Positions 63,442 through 64,000 of a DNA stretch of 64,000 bases are shown in pieces. The notes beneath the pieces were generated by a model. The model was not told where the DNA came from. It saw only the letters and a list, made by a program, of their open reading frames with translations, and did no database searches. How positions within the stretch are numbered: position 1 is the stretch's first letter; each line of letters opens with the position of its first letter. This DNA comes from Planctomycetota bacterium (GTDB lineage: Bacteria; Planctomycetota; Phycisphaerae; Phycisphaerales; Phycisphaeraceae): NCBI GenBank assembly GCA_016350165.1, contig CP066225.1, positions 2,418,001 through 2,482,000 of the forward strand, read 5' to 3'. The position numbers and the translations under genes were made by a program.

Positions 63442-64000
63442 ATGAGGATGGACATGATAAGCAAGCGAAGTGGTTTGTTGGCGATGTCGGCGGTGGTTGG
63501 TGGGAGTCTGTTGTTGGGACAGGGTGAGGTGATGGGAGCTGAGGGGAGTGGTGGTGAGGTGGTGAGGCCGAATGTTTTGATGCTGGCAGTGGATGACTGG
63601 AATGATTGGTTGCCGGCGTTGGGTGATAATCGCGCGATTACGCCGAATTTGGATCGGTTGGCGGCGCGTGGCGTGACGATGGCGAATGGTCATAGTCCTG
63701 CTGTATATAGTGCACCGTCGAGGACGGCGTTGATGACGGGGATGAATGCGACGACGACTGGGATTTATCACGATCAGATTTTTTATGTCGCTGATCCGAG
63801 CATTGAGGATTTGCCGCGGTACTTTAAGAAGCATGGATATAAGACGGTTGGTGCTGGGAAGATATACCATCACATGCCGGGATGTATTGATATGCGGAGT
63901 TGGGATGAGTACTTCGTATGGAATCCTGTGAATAAGAAGAATGGTTGGTCGTACGAGGCGTGGGCACCGAAGACGGGGTTGTTGCCGAAAGAGTTACCGG
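63442..64000 (+). CDS. Sulfatase, N-terminal part (3' end outside window)
   Basis: 186 residues are present from the ATG at 63442; ATGs at 63448 and 63454 are also possible, the last with a GAGG spacing of about seven bases. A signal peptide (GLLAMSAVVGGSLLLGQGEV) is followed by PNVLMLAVDDWNDWLPALGD, the alkaline-phosphatase-superfamily metal Asp pair. VYSAPSRTALMTGMNA carries the S-x-P-S-R sulfatase motif, so the catalytic formylglycine comes from a serine and needs an anSME-type activating enzyme. Planctomycetes carry many such secreted sulfatases for algal sulfated polysaccharides. The activating enzyme is not in the window. Confidence 0.9.
   Translation, partial: MRMDMISKRSGLLAMSAVVGGSLLLGQGEVMGAEGSGGEVVRPNVLMLAVDDWNDWLPALGDNRAITPNLDRLAARGVTMANGHSPAVYSAPSRTALMTGMNATTTGIYHDQIFYVADPSIEDLPRYFKKHGYKTVGAGKIYHHMPGCIDMRSWDEYFVWNPVNKKNGWSYEAWAPKTGLLPKELP

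Noticed and set aside
1-64000. Integrated phage or insertion sequence
   Set aside because: No transposase, integrase, terminal inverted repeats or phage structural gene was seen despite the repeat islands.
1-64000. tRNA or rRNA genes
   Set aside because: Gaps were read for the T-loop GGTTCRA signature with an acceptor stem and for rRNA-conserved strings; none was found.

Overview
The window looks like chromosome of a planctomycete of the class Phycisphaerae (inference). Three genes carry the prepilin-type N-terminus with a C-terminal H-X9-DG motif that planctomycetes have in many copies. Two secreted proteins end in PEP-CTERM sorting signals. There is a serine-type sulfatase, a lipid A kinase (so an outer membrane), an OprB-like porin and many planctomycete-style zinc-ribbon membrane proteins. 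I see no rRNA, tRNA, CRISPR array, insertion sequence or phage gene.

Layout: 1-1.6 kb, two pseudopilin-like genes. 1.6-5.3 kb, a ParA-type ATPase fused to a glycogen-binding-like domain, a Maf pyrophosphatase and lpxK. 5.4-9.6 kb, two tandem membrane HWE-type sensor kinases. 9.9-14.2 kb, a zinc-ribbon membrane protein followed by a non-coding repeat island. 14.2-16.5 kb, a TauE/SafE permease and phosphofructokinase. 16.8-21.2 kb, a HEAT-repeat protein, a monooxygenase-fold protein, a thioredoxin-like protein and six small membrane proteins. 21.4-26.6 kb, a Kef-type antiporter, a NifX/NifB-like protein and an ArsR regulator with two SRPBCC proteins. 26.7-36.2 kb, lpdA, a candidate structured RNA, and three large secreted proteins with thioredoxin ends. 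36.4-41.8 kb, a matrixin-like protease, a diguanylate cyclase and a phosphodiester glycosidase-like protein. 41.9-48.4 kb, a frameshifted gene, a YjiH-type membrane protein, a second small-membrane-protein cluster, a YmdB-like phosphoesterase and nrdR. 48.9-58.7 kb, a CBS protein, a pseudopilin-like gene, an NfeD/flotillin pair, a Dph6-like ATPase, two small leader-peptide-like proteins, a porin, a TetR regulator and leuB. 58.7-64 kb, a second repeat island, a NERD protein, a second zinc-ribbon membrane protein and the start of a sulfatase.

The most unusual structure is above the gene level. The + strand alternates between C-rich and G-rich stretches of roughly 10-13 kb whatever the gene direction. 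The switches fall near 15.8, 28.6, 38.5, 48.2 and 58.3 kb, several of them inside genes. Two non-coding islands (about 11.9-14.0 kb and 59.1-59.9 kb) carry the same repeat families in opposite orientation. Each lies downstream of one of the two paralogous zinc-ribbon genes. Every copy of these repeats found here points in the direction predicted by the local strand skew. A separate 15-bp palindrome, CTAAYC-N3-GATTAG, occurs about a dozen times between genes.

Start sites were chosen from ribosome-binding sites and family length, so several differ from the longest reading frame. All functions are read from motifs by eye; no database search was possible.
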